A stretch of 64,000 bases of DNA from Pochonia chlamydosporia 170 (lineage: Eukaryota; Ascomycota; Sordariomycetes; Hypocreales; Clavicipitaceae). Each line of letters starts with the position of its first letter. Position 1 is the stretch's first letter. A program made the position numbers and the translations under genes. Shown here in pieces: positions 34,431 through 47,909 of this stretch. The notes beneath the pieces were generated by a model. That model made no database searches. It saw only the letters and a list, made by a program, of their open reading frames with translations, and had not been told where the DNA came from. The DNA is taken from the NCBI RefSeq assembly GCF_001653235.2, contig NC_035795.1, positions 1-64,000 on the forward strand, given 5' to 3'.

Positions 34431-35032
34431 CCAGTTGGTGGAATTAGGCGTTATGAGAGAAAGTTGAAGTTTTATTTTGTTTGAATACACGTCTTGGACT
34501 GGTCTTTTGTGCTGCTCGGTCTACCTACTTACAGGAATACCGACACAGCAATTGGCAGTCGCCGCAGGCACACAGTGTGCGCATTTTATCTCGTGTGCCG
34601 CTTGTGGAGCTGCTTGTAATGGATACCTAATTTCCAGCCGTTTGAACCGGGTTCCGGGCTTGAGACGACGACAGAAGTATCTGTGGCCGTGTTGTCTCAG
34701 GGTAACATGATAGGCCACCATGTATGGCTCTGTGCTTGCTCCTTCAATGTTTATAGCACATGACTTGAAAAAATTTATTAGCTGAGCATACTGAGTGATG
34801 TCGTGGGTCTTACAACCATATCTATGTCGTTGTCTTTATTTGATACGAACTTTGGGGTGTTTGGCTCGCTGGGACGCATCCGTCTCTTCTACAACCAGCC
34901 TTTATTGTCCTTATCACTACTATCAGGAATACGAAGAGATCGCGCAATTGCCCCCGTTGTTTATCTAGATAGAGACGCGTTCTATAATTATAGAAATTTG
35001 CTTAAAAATATAACGTAAAATTCAAAAACCCA

Positions 35033-35884
35033 CTACATCAAGATTGCGAGCCCTGCCAGAGCCGTCACTAACCATGACGCCTGCCCGGATGTAAACGGTG
35101 CAAGTTGTATGGCCACGCTCTCACCGTGAACGCCAGATGGGCAGGTCACATTTGGATTCAGGCCGTCCATACATGCCCAAGATTGAATTTGGTACGACAT
35201 GTTTGATGCTGCAGCAGCGTCAATCCTGACTGAGCAGGGCCTCGGAGTCGGGCTTAGCCATGACACTACGGGACAAACGCCTTGACCGAAGGCGTGTGTC
35301 TCGGAGTCAGGAACGTCGAGTACTTGAGTAATATTAAAGGTAACACCTTGTGTCTTTTCGCAGGAGTCGTCCGTCGTGGCAGCAACAAGATGCGGTTGCT
35401 GGGCACCCTCACTGGTAGAGAAGTAGACCTCTTTCCGCGTGTAAACGAGGCTACCTTGCAGCGGAGCCGGCCCTCGACCCGTGTCGGTACAGTTTCCTGC
35501 GTACAGTTCCCATATAAATGTCCAGCTGCCCTGGGTATTATGAAGACGGCTAGTGTATTCGTAGACAAAGTGCAAGTCGCCGGCATTGTTGGAGTAGTTG
35601 GCATGGTTGGTATCGAAATGAATCATGCCCTCTTGTATAGTAGTGGTATTCCACCACGGGACTCCGGTAATCGTGTAATAGGAGTATAGATGGAGCGGTT
35701 GGCTTACGTGAAAATTCTGAACAGCAAAAACTATAGGTATAATCGGGGCTGGCGCATATGTGTCGTTGTGAGGGAACACCAAGTCCACCTCAACAGTGTC
35801 GGGTAATTTCGACTGCCCTGAGGCATCCACAGCCGCCCAGCGGCACCAGGCCAGAAGAAGAAACCACCGGACGAGAAGCCTCAT
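35033..35884 (-). CDS. DUF7136-type secreted, probably GPI-anchored protein
   Basis: A single-exon frame of 283 residues from the ATG at 35884. A signal peptide (MRLLVRWFLLLAWCRWAAVDA) is followed by LPDTVEVDLVFPHNDTYAP, several NxT/S sites, and paired cysteines at about residues 137, 181, 209, 223, 241 and 251. The C-terminus is a short polar spacer and a hydrophobic tail (WLVTALAGLAILM), as for GPI attachment. I recall this family (DUF7136) as frequently adjacent to LysM/killer-toxin-like chitinases, which fits here: it lies 640 bp upstream of the chitinase start on the same strand. Upstream DNA shows a CCAAT and an AAATATA box near 35975 on the minus strand. Function is unknown; a cell-surface role is inferred. 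Confidence 0.75.
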   Translation of the reverse strand: MRLLVRWFLLLAWCRWAAVDASGQSKLPDTVEVDLVFPHNDTYAPAPIIPIVFAVQNFHVSQPLHLYSYYTITGVPWWNTTTIQEGMIHFDTNHANYSNNAGDLHFVYEYTSRLHNTQGSWTFIWELYAGNCTDTGRGPAPLQGSLVYTRKEVYFSTSEGAQQPHLVAATTDDSCEKTQGVTFNITQVLDVPDSETHAFGQGVCPVVSWLSPTPRPCSVRIDAAAASNMSYQIQSWACMDGLNPNVTCPSGVHGESVAIQLAPFTSGQASWLVTALAGLAILM

Positions 35885-36189
35885 GTTGAAAATTGATCGA
35901 ATGTGGGCGGGCGGTAGAATGTTGCTAGTAGCTAGGTTTTGTTCTCGCTCGGCAGGTTGCACATGGGAACTATGGACGGCAGGTATATTTATTGGTTTTT
36001 TGCGGGGAACTCAGACAGAAAATGTCTGGGCCACCGAATAACTGAACCTTTTTAGCCTAAGGGTCGCGTGCCGAGCATTTGAACGCTGCTCGAACGTTCA
36101 CCGTTCGGATGTATCCGGGTAGGGGCGCTACTAGCCAATCATAAACATGTTCGGAAATTGCACCTGTGGCAAACTGGAGCAGCTATTGT

Positions 36190-36323
36190 TAGCTAGAGCT
36201 GGGTGTGCTCCTTCCCAAATTGGGAGGATGTGGCCGTAACCTAGACTACACAACTCCTCGCCCACTATAAGGGCTTAGATAAATACATGCACTTTACACA
36301 CCACAACTTTAAACCTTTCTTTT
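36190..36323 (+). repeat. 5' LTR
   Basis: 134 bp, beginning TAGCTAGAGC and ending CTTTCTTTT. TGGCAACCACGC across its right edge may be the primer-binding site. Confidence 0.85.
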
Positions 36324-36589
36324 GGCAACCACGCTAGGAGACCTTGTTAGTGCATTAAAAAGTTATTAGTTATTCATCAAGAAAGTTTGCTAGTTATTAT
36401 AGCTATATGCCTACCCACTTTTAAAGCTTTCCTTGCTATCGCGCCGTGTGGCTGTGGCCACTTTACACCCTAGAGGATTTCCAGACTGCCTGTTCCTGGG
36501 ACTAGGAAGAGTTATCTTTAACCCTATTAGAAAAGTCTATTAAAGCTAACATTTTATTAAGTTTAGAGCCTATAAAGGCACTATATGGT

Positions 36590-39500
36590 TGTCCTGCTTG
36601 GATTAACTAGACCTTAAGAGACCTATCTGCCTAACTAGCATGTTAGCCTGCTATTAAGCTGCATCCTAAACCCCTAGTTAGAGGGCTAGGATTATTACCT
36701 ATTTTATACAACTATATTCCTATTCCTGCAAGGGGCATTTCCCTCTTCCCCAACATAGAGGACCTTACACTTCCCTCTTCTTAGGCTATTAGCACCTTTA
36801 ATGGGTCTTTATCTGCTGGTCGCTAGCTGGCCTGCTTGCACTAGACTTTTAAATCAGTCAACTAAGAAAGACTCCTAGAGCCAAGTGCTATTATCCAGGC
36901 AATTAACATAGCCCTTAAGGGAGGAGCTACTACCTTTATTAACAGCAGGAATAACCTGCGTGTAATTACAGCTAAAGCGGAACTTAACTTAGCTACCCTC
37001 CTAGACTTAGAAACCCTTTAAATTGCGTTAAAGGAGAGGTATTCTCTAAAGGTAGTAGATAAAGAAGAGAACGTTAGAGCTAACGTGGAACTTACTTAAG
37101 GCAAGACTAAAGCTCTTGCTGCCTATTACACTAGAGTTCTAAATAGCTTGCAGAGGGCTAGAGGTTAGGATTAACCGCTTGCCTTTAAGGGCACACTATT
37201 AAACCTTATTAAAGCCTATACCCTTAAGGACTTTATTAGGCGGTTTATCAAAGGACTACAGGATGTAAACCTTATATAGGAGGCTATTAGTTAGTCTGTG
37301 TACTTAGCAGATAGTTTAAGAGGGGCATAAGAGATTATACGCTAAGCTTAGTAAGTACTTAATACAAAGAAAGAGGTAGCCCTAGAGACTACTTAAACTG
37401 TAAAGCTAACGCTCTTAGAGAAATTTGCCACTAAATAGTCTAGGATAAGTATTAATAACCTCTTAATCTAGAGATATCACCTTAATCTAGCATTAGTAGA
37501 GGTAATAAAGTTAGATCCCTAACTAGCACTATCTATGGAGGCTATATGCGTCTAGATGTAACTATCTTACCCCTAGGTAGGGTTTTATTCTTATTTCATA
37601 GGACTATATACTGCGCCTTTGCTTAGAAATTAGCAGATAAATCCTGTGGTTACTATACTAGCTAAGCCCACTCTAGCACCTTACTAGCAATAATACTCTT
37701 AGGGCACATCTCAGTTAAACGGGAATTAAACCGGATAGTAGAATGCTAATCCTTAAGCTAGTGCTAGAACTACATCCTAGGCACTAGCAGTTAAACCTCT
37801 ATCTAGGTCCCTAGCTCTAGCCCCTACACCCTAAGCTTAAGTAGGTCCTACCCCATAATAGTCTGTAGGAGGTTAATAGCAATAACTATAATATAAACCT
37901 AGTAATTTCTTAAACCTATATATTAATAGATTATAGCCTTTGCCTAAGAAGAGTCTAGTGTGCTTTAGCTATAGTGTGGCTAGGCATTACATATTATTCT
38001 GTATAGCTCTCCTAAATAAGGCTCTTACTACCTAGGAGCGCTTATACCTAAAGAGTATAGTTATGCCTCCTTTAAAGCCTAGAGAACCTTAGGTGCCTGG
38101 GAAAGTAAATGCTAGGTTAGCCTAGATATACTATAAAGGAGAGGTAACGTCCTTAAGCTTAGAGTCTAACTCCCTACTAGCTCTAACACCAGAAGCATCC
38201 CCTCTATCTGGGCCCAATAAAGAGAACCTAGTATACACCCTAGGAGCCTGTTTCTGTTCTATTAAGCCCTCTAAGTCTAATCTCTTGGATGTAGATTGCA
38301 AGAAGGGAAGAGTGCTAGCCGCTCTAGATGTGCTGGGCACCACACTAACTGTTATAGTAATACTACCTAGGGGCTACCTAGAGTCTTGTTCTATTATAAT
38401 ACGGCTGGCTAAAGAAAATAAGGGTAAGAGAGTAGTTAACGCAGGCAGCCTTCTAGCATTAGAAGGGCCCTCTAAGCCCCTAAAGACCGTAAAGGTGGAG
38501 AAATTAAGATCCCTAAAGCCTGCTTCCCTTAAGAGTACTATGGAAGGTCTAAAACAGGCTATAGAGGAGGACTAGAAGGCGTTTATAGAGGGAGCATTAT
38601 GGATAATAGCGTTATCTGCGGAAATTAAGCCACCTTTAAAAAAGAGAAAAGTTATATTAGTGGAAGAACTATTAGAGGATAATAAAGTGGTAGAGAGAAC
38701 TAAGAAGAGGGAGAAGAGTATTAAGACTAGTATCTACACCCTATTAGAGATCTAGGGCCGTAAGGGTCTTAGCTCTATAGACTAGACTGCACTAGCAAGA
38801 AAGATTATAGTCCCACTAAGTCTCCTTGATTTCTAGCAGGTTAGTCCTAAGGGGGCTAAATAGTTCTGTTATCTATTATCTAGGAAAAGAGCCCTAAAGG
38901 GAAGGGGGAAAGGCAGAGCAAAGAAACCCATTATAGCGGGATTAGTTAGTATCCTTCCTATTAGAGGGGTGCCTACCTTAGATTCACGATAAAATATACA
39001 GCTAATAAGGAGGAATAAGGCGGGGAAATAACTATTCCGCTTAGAAGTATTAATCCAGGCTAGGACTAGTTAATATTCTAAGCTTTTAGAGTTAGGTGAG
39101 AATAAAGCCCTAGCGGACTAAGGCTTAGAAGCTAACCTTATCTTAAAGAGGTATATAAGTAAGAATAAAATCCTAGTCTATAATCTAGGTTCTATTAGTT
39201 TTAAGGGTATAGAAATGGTAAACGCAGATAGAAGAGTGCTTTCTCTTACCCACTTTGTGATTCTCACGGTAACCTATTCTAGGATTAAACGGAAGACCTA
39301 GGCTATAGTAAAGCCAGACAGGCTATTCTAACGGCCTTAAGACGTTATCCTAATCCTAGGGATACTATGGCTTTATAATGTAGGAGCTACCCTTAATATT
39401 TAGGCCTTAGAGTTGTGGATTAGATGACTGGAGGAAGGGGAGAAACTAAGGGCTGTAAAAGGTCTCCTAATTACCTTGTCTACCAAATAGAAGCTCCTCT

Positions 39501-42500
39501 TAGCCCCAGACAATAAGGAGGTCCTTTAAGAATACATTAGCCTTAAGAACCTTAATAATACTAACTTAGAAACATTAGAGAAGGAGATTAAAGACTTATT
39601 AGATTCTAAGTTAGGAAACTAAGTTCTCTAGAATAACCTAGGCATATTGCTAAACTATATAACCCTAGTAATATCTATAAGTTGCCTAAGAGATTTAATA
39701 GGCTAGATGCTATAGCTATCCTAGAGTAACTATTTTCTTAGTACTAGCTAGATCCTGTGTTATAGATATATAGCTATGCTCTAAGAATCACCTATTTATA
39801 AGAGGAGGCAGATAACTACTAGATAATAAATTCCTTAAGTTTACTATATATAGCTGTTAAATTAGATAAGGCTAGTTTTAATGTGGATAACTTGCTAATA
39901 TTATTAATGTTAGAATTTAAGCAGGAGGTATTGCCAAGTGTTACTAAGGATTTATAGCTAGGCCCTATAGCTAAAGGACTACCTGCGTTCTTATTTCCTA
40001 TAGCTTATTAAGTATAGAGGAGAGAAGTTAATTAGAGCATACCTATGTCTGTTATTAAGCTATAGTTTACATCTTATAGGGTTAGGCTTAGCTCTTTAGT
40101 GCCTAATAGATTAGAAGAGAAAGTAATATAGGTGTTTTACACTTATTAAGATCTTAATATAAGGACTATCTAGGATATCCCTAAGATAGATCTATACTTA
40201 CATAAGCCTTAACTTAAAGTAGAGACCTTACCCTAGAACTAGTTCCTAAGAAGGAGGTAGTTCTCTCTATAGAAGTTCTAGCTCTATTATTTAGTTATAG
40301 AGGGAGTTAAAGCAGAAATATATAAAAGCACTATAGCGGCTAATAAATAGCTCTTAGATTAGAGTATAAAGCTAGTATTAGTGGTAAAAGATCTAGAGAA
40401 CGCTTAGGCTAAATACTATCTTACCTTTAACTATTCTTACGTTAATAAGAACATGCTAGGAGGTTATCTACTACTACTTATAGAGCTATATAATTATCTA
40501 TTAGACCCTTAAATTAGCTTATATAGCGTATTTAATCTAAAACATACATACTAGTTAATTCCTATAGACCCTAACTAGAGATACATCTTTGCGTTCTTAG
40601 TCCCCTTATTTCCCTAGTTATAACTAACCTAGATGCCCTAAGGGTCCTAATTAGCAGGATTTTCCATGACGGAAGTTATAAGGGTAGCTCTAGGTTCTAT
40701 CCTAGCTCTATACCTAGAGCTATCTCTAGTTAGTCAACTAGACCCTAAGGCTCTATGCCTAGTAGATAATTACATGGATAATATCTTTACTAAACATGCG
40801 ACATTTAAGAAATAGTGGGAGTTTATTAAGTGCTACTTGCTTTCTTATCTTCTCTAGTCCCTTATAAAGCTAAGCTTTAAGAAGGTTACATTAGGAATAG
40901 ATATAGTAGTAGCAATTAGCTAGGTGCATTAGATTAGGGGCACTATAATTATTAAGCCTAATAGGGCAGTAAAGCTAAGAGAATAGCTAGTTCCCCTTAA
41001 CCCCACAGATGTCCGGTTATTCTTAGGAGGTTTAGGTTCCTGCTGCAGATAGATTAAGAACTATGCTAAATTAGCAAGGCCCTTAACTAGACTCATAGGA
41101 AATATTAACTAGAGGTAGGATAAGTTAGAGGCCCTAGCCTTTATAATCCTTAGGGAGAAGGCTGCTATAACTGTTAAGATGTATAGATATCTGTTTAATA
41201 TTACGGTCTATATATACACAGATATAAGTAGATATAGAGCTAGCTATATTATTATATAGGTTTAGAACGGTATACCTTACCCTATCCTATATGACTCCTT
41301 TTTGTTCACAAAGACCTAGAGGAACTATAGCACGTATAAGAGAGAACTCTATGCTATAGTAGAGTTCTGCCAAAGGCATAAGTACTTCTTTAAAGCAAGA
41401 CAGCTATTAACTATATTTACTAACTATAAGCCCCTTATAAGTTTTATTACCTCCTTATGTTATAAGGGAATTTATGCTAGATAGGTGATAGAGATAAGGC
41501 TTCTTAACATTCAGGTGGAATACATTAAGGGAAAGAGAAATACTATAGCAGATAGGCTATCTTACATAGTATTCCCGTTATAGGACTGTAATAAGGACCT
41601 TTATATCTTAGAGTTTAGCGAGGTAAACCTTACCTCTAGTCTTTAGGTCTAGAAGGATAGAGTGGGAGGATATAAGGAGATATTAAAGAAGATAGAGAGA
41701 GCTGCCTTATAGGTTCTAGCTATAGCTCTAGGAGTTAAGTTTTAAGCATTATAGACTAGTATAGCACTAGATAATAGCGGGAGGCAGTCTAAATTAGCAG
41801 AGATATTAGATTAGAGCTCTTAACTAAGACTAATAGAGGAGGTTATAATAGTAACTAGATATAGTAAAGTAGAGGTTATTTCTGCACTTTAGCCCTACCT
41901 AGATAATAACTAGTATAGAGAAGTAGTAGAGTTTATATTAAATAAGAAGGGTATTAAGAAGCAGTATAATTAATACTAGCAGAGAAGACTAGCATCTAAA
42001 GCGGCTAAATTTAAACTTTAAGATAATATTCTATTATATAAAGGAAAATTTAGAGACTAGTATTGCCTATTATAGAGCTAGGTTAGCAAAGCATTAGAGG
42101 AGGCTCACAATTAGGCTAGACACTTTAGGCCTAACCTCACAAGACGTTAACTTACTAGAGCTATATACTAGCCTAAGATAGGGTTAAATGTGGTTAATTA
42201 TATCGCAAGGTGTCTATAGTGCGCCTATTATGCACCTAATAAGCAGAAGGCCCTAGATTAACCTGTGATAGTAGATAAGCCCCTTTAGATTATTAGCATA
42301 GACTATATTAGGCTATTCCCTATATTAGAGAGAGGATTCTCTTATATATTAGTGCTAGTAGACTACTTTTCTAGGTTTATCTAGCTATACTTATGTAAAT
42401 CTATGGGAGCTATAAAGGTGGCAAAGCATTTAAGAAGTTAGCTAGATATACTCTTAATCTTACTAGTAGCTTTCTACTTAGACCCTAGATTGGCATTTAG

Positions 42501-43390
42501 GTTAGATAAACTTGTAATCTTACTAGTAGAATACTTAGTAGCTATAACTATTGCCCCCTTATAGTTACATCAGAGCGTGGGCATAATAGAGGTAATAAAT
42601 AGAGTCTTTTAGATAGTATTAAATAAGGCGGTTAATCTAAGGGAGACCTAGTGCTAGTTAGTACCCTAGGTAGCATGTATTATAAACAATTAATATATTA
42701 GGAACATGGGATTCTCCCTAAGGGAGGTTCTCTATAGACTAGACTAGTTAAGCCTAATCCTATTAAATAACTTAATAGTTAATCCTGCTAGACAGGTAGT
42801 AGCTCTCTAGGATAGGATATTAGTGTAGCTATTAAGCTAGGAAACTAGAGCTAATCTAGTAACATGCTAGGTAGCATCCTTATAATAATAATATGCTAAG
42901 GTAGAGAAGGATTATTAGGCGCTAGTAGAGGCTAGGCAAGCTTGGCATAATCTAAGGCAGACTAGACTATTTGCCCTAGAGAACCTAGTAATAGTAGTGT
43001 AAGAAGGCAAACCCCTAAAACTAAAAGCTAGGTGGTTAGGACTATTTATAGTGTTATACTAAGCTGGGAGAGCATTATATAGACTAGAAAATATAGATAG
43101 GTTCTCTCTCCGGTTAAATGCGGCAAATCTAGACTTCTATAAGGACACATTAAAACTATTTAGGCCTAGGAAAGGGTACCTAAGAATAGAGAATAAGAAG
43201 GTAATATTAGGACAATAGAAGTTAAGGAGGAAGTAGATAGTATTAGTAAAGACAAAGCAAGAGGTTAGGAGTAGGGCATTATTATTCTTTGTTTTTAGTG
43301 TGTATAGTTATTAGGTGCTATTTGCACTTAAGTGTGAGAACTTTCCATTTGCTTCTATTTTTTTTTTCTTTCTACTATTATATTTTCTTT
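36590..43390 (+). pseudogene. gag-pol of the gypsy element, RIP-mutated
   Basis: A gag region at about 36650-37950 has a helical core around TKALAAYYTRVLNSLQRA. A CX2CX4HX4C zinc knuckle at about 37960-38005 has its second Cys changed to Tyr, which fits TGT to TAT. Then come a protease region and RT with a YMDNIF box near 40771. RNase H follows, with TDISRY near 41220 and YSTYKRELYAIVEF near 41326, and then an integrase zinc-binding segment (HFRPN near 42120, C-x2-C near 42210) and a core starting ISIDYI near 42293. Dozens of in-frame TAG and some TAA codons sit at Gln-like positions. No chromodomain was identified with confidence. This copy cannot encode active protein as it stands. Confidence 0.85.
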
Positions 43391-43601
43391 AGTGTAAGCA
43401 CTATAACTTTTATTTTCCCGTGTCTTTATCTTATTCTTCCCGTGTCTCTATATTATAGAAATTAACTACTTGGCCTTCTTGGTACATATTTCTCCCTTAG
43501 GTAAAGAGGTTAGGCGACCTTAATATTGCAATTAGCTCCTAGTTATTACCCACGGCTACTAAGGCTGCTGCTTGTTAATAATAAGTAATAATAATACCCC
43601 T

Positions 43602-46600
43602 ATGCCTTCTAAGGCTGTAAACTTTACAATAAACTTTAAGAAGACAGATAGGATAGCTATCCTCCTAAGGGTTAGGTACCAGAGGGAAATAGAGAAACTA
43701 ATAGCCCTTAAGATTAGGAGACTAAGCTTAGAGGATATTAACGGGAAAATAGATCTATTGCTAGGCTTAAGTGTTATGCAAGAGAGTAATCCTTGCTTGG
43801 TAGATAGGCTTGTAAGCCCTCCTTAGCTCTAGCCTAGGTGTTAGAACCCACCTAATAAAGACTAGGTAAAGGGAGGAGACTAGATAACCGTTAGAGCACT
43901 AAATTAGGCTCTACATTATAGTATCACGCAAAGCTTGCTTAGAGGTAAAAAACTGGTTTTAGGCGAGTAGAAGAAGTTAATTTAACCCTAGGTAGTACAA
44001 ACACAAGGTAGGGTACTCTATTTAGGCCTAAAGGCGGTTATTATGAGCGTTAATCTAGTTACTATAGACTTAGTAATAATAGCCTACTTGTATTAGCTAA
44101 AGACTACTATACTAGAGAAACTCACATTAGATAAGCCTAAGGGCTATAAACTTTACATACTAGTCTCTAGGGGTTAGGCGGGCTAGAGGACTGTGTTCTT
44201 CTCTAATGTGCTTGTGGAGAGCAACCTAGCATTCTTAAAGAAAATGCTAGCATTTATAACTAGAGATTAAAAATATACATCTAAGGAGTTTTTAACTATA
44301 GCTGCTAGGACTAGGTATTAGAATTGTGACTTATTTGGCAGAGAGGCATATACTATAGTACAGGCTATTAAGAAAGGATAGCTCTTTATTCTAATAGTAC
44401 TATACCTAGCTTTACCTACTCTATCCTATAGTGCTTAAGATCTAGATGTAGGAAGACTCTATCTCCCGCTTAAGTGCTTATAGTTCCCCCAATTAACTAG
44501 CTAGACTAGAGGTGCTAAAGGATACATCTTAAGCTAGAATTACTTCCTAATGCTTCTCCCTTTAGTGTTCTTATAGGCTAAGGTGCCTTCTATCTTGCTA
44601 AATAAGCTTAAAAAGCTAGTAAAGGTATAGAAGCGTAATGCCTTTTATGAGAATCTATCTCTAATAGGCTTTGCGTGGTACTTTAACCTGGTAGATAACT
44701 TAGCCTAGTATATTAAACCTGGCACTTTAAAAAGCTTTATGCCTCCTAAGGTCTTGCTAGAGGAATTTCTAATATACCTAGGACTATACTTTAGGGAGAC
44801 TACTAAGCTCTAGTTTTCTGAGTTTATACACCTATTTTAGGTTATTAGGGCGTAGGCTAATATAGACGTAGAGAGGAGTAGAGAATTTAAAGTGGTAATA
44901 GATAAGCTTAATCTTAAGGATATTAAGAGAGCTATAAAAGGCATTACCATATTGCTAGGGACTATATTCCTAGGACTAGAAAGGTTGCTATTCTTTCCCT
45001 AGATGCTAGGTAACTCTTCTATCTCTATGCTATTTAAGGACCTAGGCTAATTTAGGCCTACTAAGTTTGTGTTAGGTCTTCTCATAATAGGCACTTAAAG
45101 GCAGTATAGCCTACCACCTAGACGTTCTCTAGACTAGGTAGAAATCCTAGTTAAATACCCCTAGAAGATAGCTAGAAAACAGATTATCCTAGCTAGTAGG
45201 TATTATAAATAAAGAATAGACCCAAGCAACTATATGCCAACTATAGTGTTTAGGAGAGGTCCTATCCCTGGACTAATTTGGGCTAATCTAAGCTTAAAAA
45301 ACTATCTGGCTAGAGGCAGCCCTAGTGTTAAACCTAAGATGCAGGCAGAGGAGATTGTAGAGGGGACACCCAAGCCCTCTAGCCTAGAGGAGCAGACGGC
45401 TAAAATACCTATTAATAAAGGCAAAGCTCCTATATAACTCTATAACCTGTCGGAGACTAGTTAGATAATAACTCTACTACCTTAGAATAAGCTAGGCAGC
45501 ATCCTGCATAGAGTTCTAGTGGATAATAATATTAAGCAAGAGATTTAACAAGCAGAAGCATATAGGGTATATAGAGCTAATATTAGGAAACCCTTAAGCG
45601 CAAGAGAGCTAGAGATTAGAAGAGCTAAGAATAACATAGAAGTTAATAGACCTACTAGCTAGCAAGAGGGAAGAAGAGTAAGTTTTGCTCCCCTTCTAGA
45701 CAAAATAGAGAGGACTAAACTGCTAACTGCTACTGCTGCTCTGCATACACTCTTGCCTGCTAGTAAACCGCTTCCTAGGCCTACATTATTAACCGCTAGC
45801 CTATTTAGGAATGTATCTAGTATATTAAGCTAGAGTCAGTCAGCTGGTAACCCGTTTTCCAGAGGATCCTTATTAGCTACTAGCCTTTTTGGGAATAGGT
45901 CTGGTACGTTAAACCAGAGTTAGTTAGCTTATAACCTATTCTCTAGGGGATTATTACTATATATAAGTTTGTTTAGACCTATATTATTAGATTAGAGCAA
46001 TAATACTAAGTCTATAGCTACCCTAACTAGGACTAGCTTGTCTGCAAATAACTAAGAACCCTTAATGCAAGCAAGTAATGCCTCTATCTCTATAGGCTTC
46101 TCGCAGGGTATAGGAACGTCTTAGACTAGATCTCCTAGTATTAGGAGTTAGGACAAGAGAAAGGCTAGGATATTAGGGACTAGCTCGTTAAGGACCCTAT
46201 TAACTAACTTAAAGAGACAGAGAACCTCCTCTGGAGCTATTCTAGCAGGCATAAAGATCACTAACTTAACCATAGAAGGAGCAGCTGTAAGCTAGACTGC
46301 TCACCTAAGCGTTATAATTAAGGAGCATGCACTTGCAAAGGTAAATTAAACCTTAGCAATAGGGAAGAAGCTAGGGATTATCCCGGAAGGAGTTCCTATT
46401 ATTATTAGAGGACTAGATAGTATGTATTTTAAAGGGTTTCCTAGCAATTAGAAACTAGATACTATAACGCCTAATAAGGTAAAGGCTATTGTGGCGAAGA
46501 CACAAGGGACCTTCTTCTAACCTCCTAGAGACCTAGTACCACCACCTAAGGAGACAATTTTGCAGTTGGGTAACCTAACTTACCTGCTAGAGAGACTAGA

Positions 46601-47191
46601 GCTATGCATAGGTATACTCACTTTTAAGGGATTTAAAGACTTAACTATCACCCTTTAAGGATTTTAAGAGACTATAACTTAGGGAGGCAAAGTAAGGATA
46701 AGCTTACTAAGGTGGGAAGTAATACAAACTATAGCCCTATATAAAGCCTACATTTTAGCTATAAAGGAGGTTATTAATATAGGGAGACCTATCTAGACTC
46801 TAGGCCCTCTTAAGGGATATACATTTAAATAGCTTTTAGCGGTACTTCTAGGAGTAGAGCTAAACCCTAAGCGTAAGAACGTTATCTAGAAGGGAGCACT
46901 CTAGAGCTTTATAGAGGATTAAGATAATAACCTAGCAAACGCGTGTGCTAAGATAGTTAAAGTATTTAATTAATTTAACAATATAGAAATCACCTAAAAC
47001 GTCTACCATAAATTAATTAAGCCTTACCTTAAAGAGGCTAGGAAGGGAATCTTCCACGTATTGCGCTAGGTAATAGAGTTTATTAATAAGGCAGGGAAAC
47101 GCACTATGCTAATATTTACATAGAAGGCAGTAGTCTAGGTAGGATAGGAATTACTAAAGAATAAGCAGGCTAAGGTATTTAGGAAGAAGTA
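43602..47191 (+). pseudogene. Third long coding region between pol and the 3' LTR, unknown family
   Basis: From the ATG at 43602 one frame runs about 1,195 codons to a TAA at 47189-47191 without a single frame change. By hand count it is interrupted by 44 TAG and 16 TAA codons and no TGA. The product would be basic and leucine-rich, with a serine-rich middle containing two near-copies of a segment like NPFSRGSLLATSLF (around 45850 and 45945). It has no signal peptide or membrane segments typical of an env gene, and I recognise no domain. Its position after integrase matches env-like or accessory ORFs of some gypsy elements. A nested foreign gene is the alternative. Frame integrity suggests that it was a real gene until recent RIP. 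Confidence 0.6.
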
Positions 47192-47324
47192 AGTAATAGG
47201 GGATATATTACTTTGCTGTGACTTAGGGACTATAGGTAGCCTATTAATAATTGTTAATACTTCTAAGGAGTTTAGGACTATTTATTTATTCTAATTAGCT
47301 AGGGGCCTCTTATTTCCCTGTGTC

Positions 47325-47458
47325 TAGCTAGAGCTAGGTGTGCTCCTTCCCAAATTGGGAGGATATAGCTGTAACCTAGACTACATAACTCCTTGCCTAC
47401 CACAAGGGCTTAGATAAATACATGCACTTTACACACCACAACTTTGAACCTTTCTTTT
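47325..47458 (+). repeat. 3' LTR
   Basis: 134 bp, identical in length to the 5' copy with a few C/T and G/A differences. The sequence just before it is not clearly purine-rich. Confidence 0.85.
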
Positions 47459-47909
47459 ATTGTCCTTTCGGCCATTTGACTTTCTCAAACGCGGCAACTA
47501 AGGGCCTTAAGCCCCACAGACCGTACAAGGGCCGAGATCTCGGCCGGCCGGCCATGGCTTGGTGCGCTACCTACTAATGCGGGTGATGGAAAAGTGGTGG
47601 CGTGACACAACAACGAGAAAGACTATTGTTGAAATTCGTAAAGAACTTTTGACCTCAGTGTGGATAGGGAATGCATCTCCAACCACCAACAGACAGTACG
47701 TTTCGATTATTTAGATACTGTAAAAGAGTCTGGAACGGTCAGTTCCGTGAAATGAAGAAATAAAGCTTTACAGCGGCCGTTAACCTTATGTGGTGATTGA
47801 CTCAAGCATAAAGCAAGGCTGCATCACAAGCAACGAGTTCTGCATCCCGTCTTTCTTGCCGTACTTTTTACAGATTCATTCATTCTTTATTCATCTTTGC
47901 ATCAAAGGC

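Larger units (their letters stand above)
36190..47458 (+). mobile_element. Full-length Ty3/gypsy retrotransposon, RIP-mutated, 11.3 kb
   Basis: Two 134-bp direct repeats (36190-36323 and 47325-47458) bound a region with gag, protease/RT/RNase H and integrase in gypsy order on the plus strand, plus a third long coding region. The same 5 bp, ATTGT, lies immediately outside each repeat (36185-36189 and 47459-47463), as expected for a target duplication. The LTR ends are not TG/CA. All coding regions carry many TAG and TAA codons from C-to-T change, yet the frames remain aligned. The insertion separates the DUF7136/chitinase pair from the LysM gene. Confidence 0.92.

Noticed and set aside
36590..47191. 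TAG codons at Gln-like positions could suggest stop-codon reassignment
   Set aside because: The same DNA shows general loss of CpA and TpG, TAA codons too, and TGT-to-TAT changes at the zinc knuckle. RIP explains this; intact host genes in the window end with ordinary stops.
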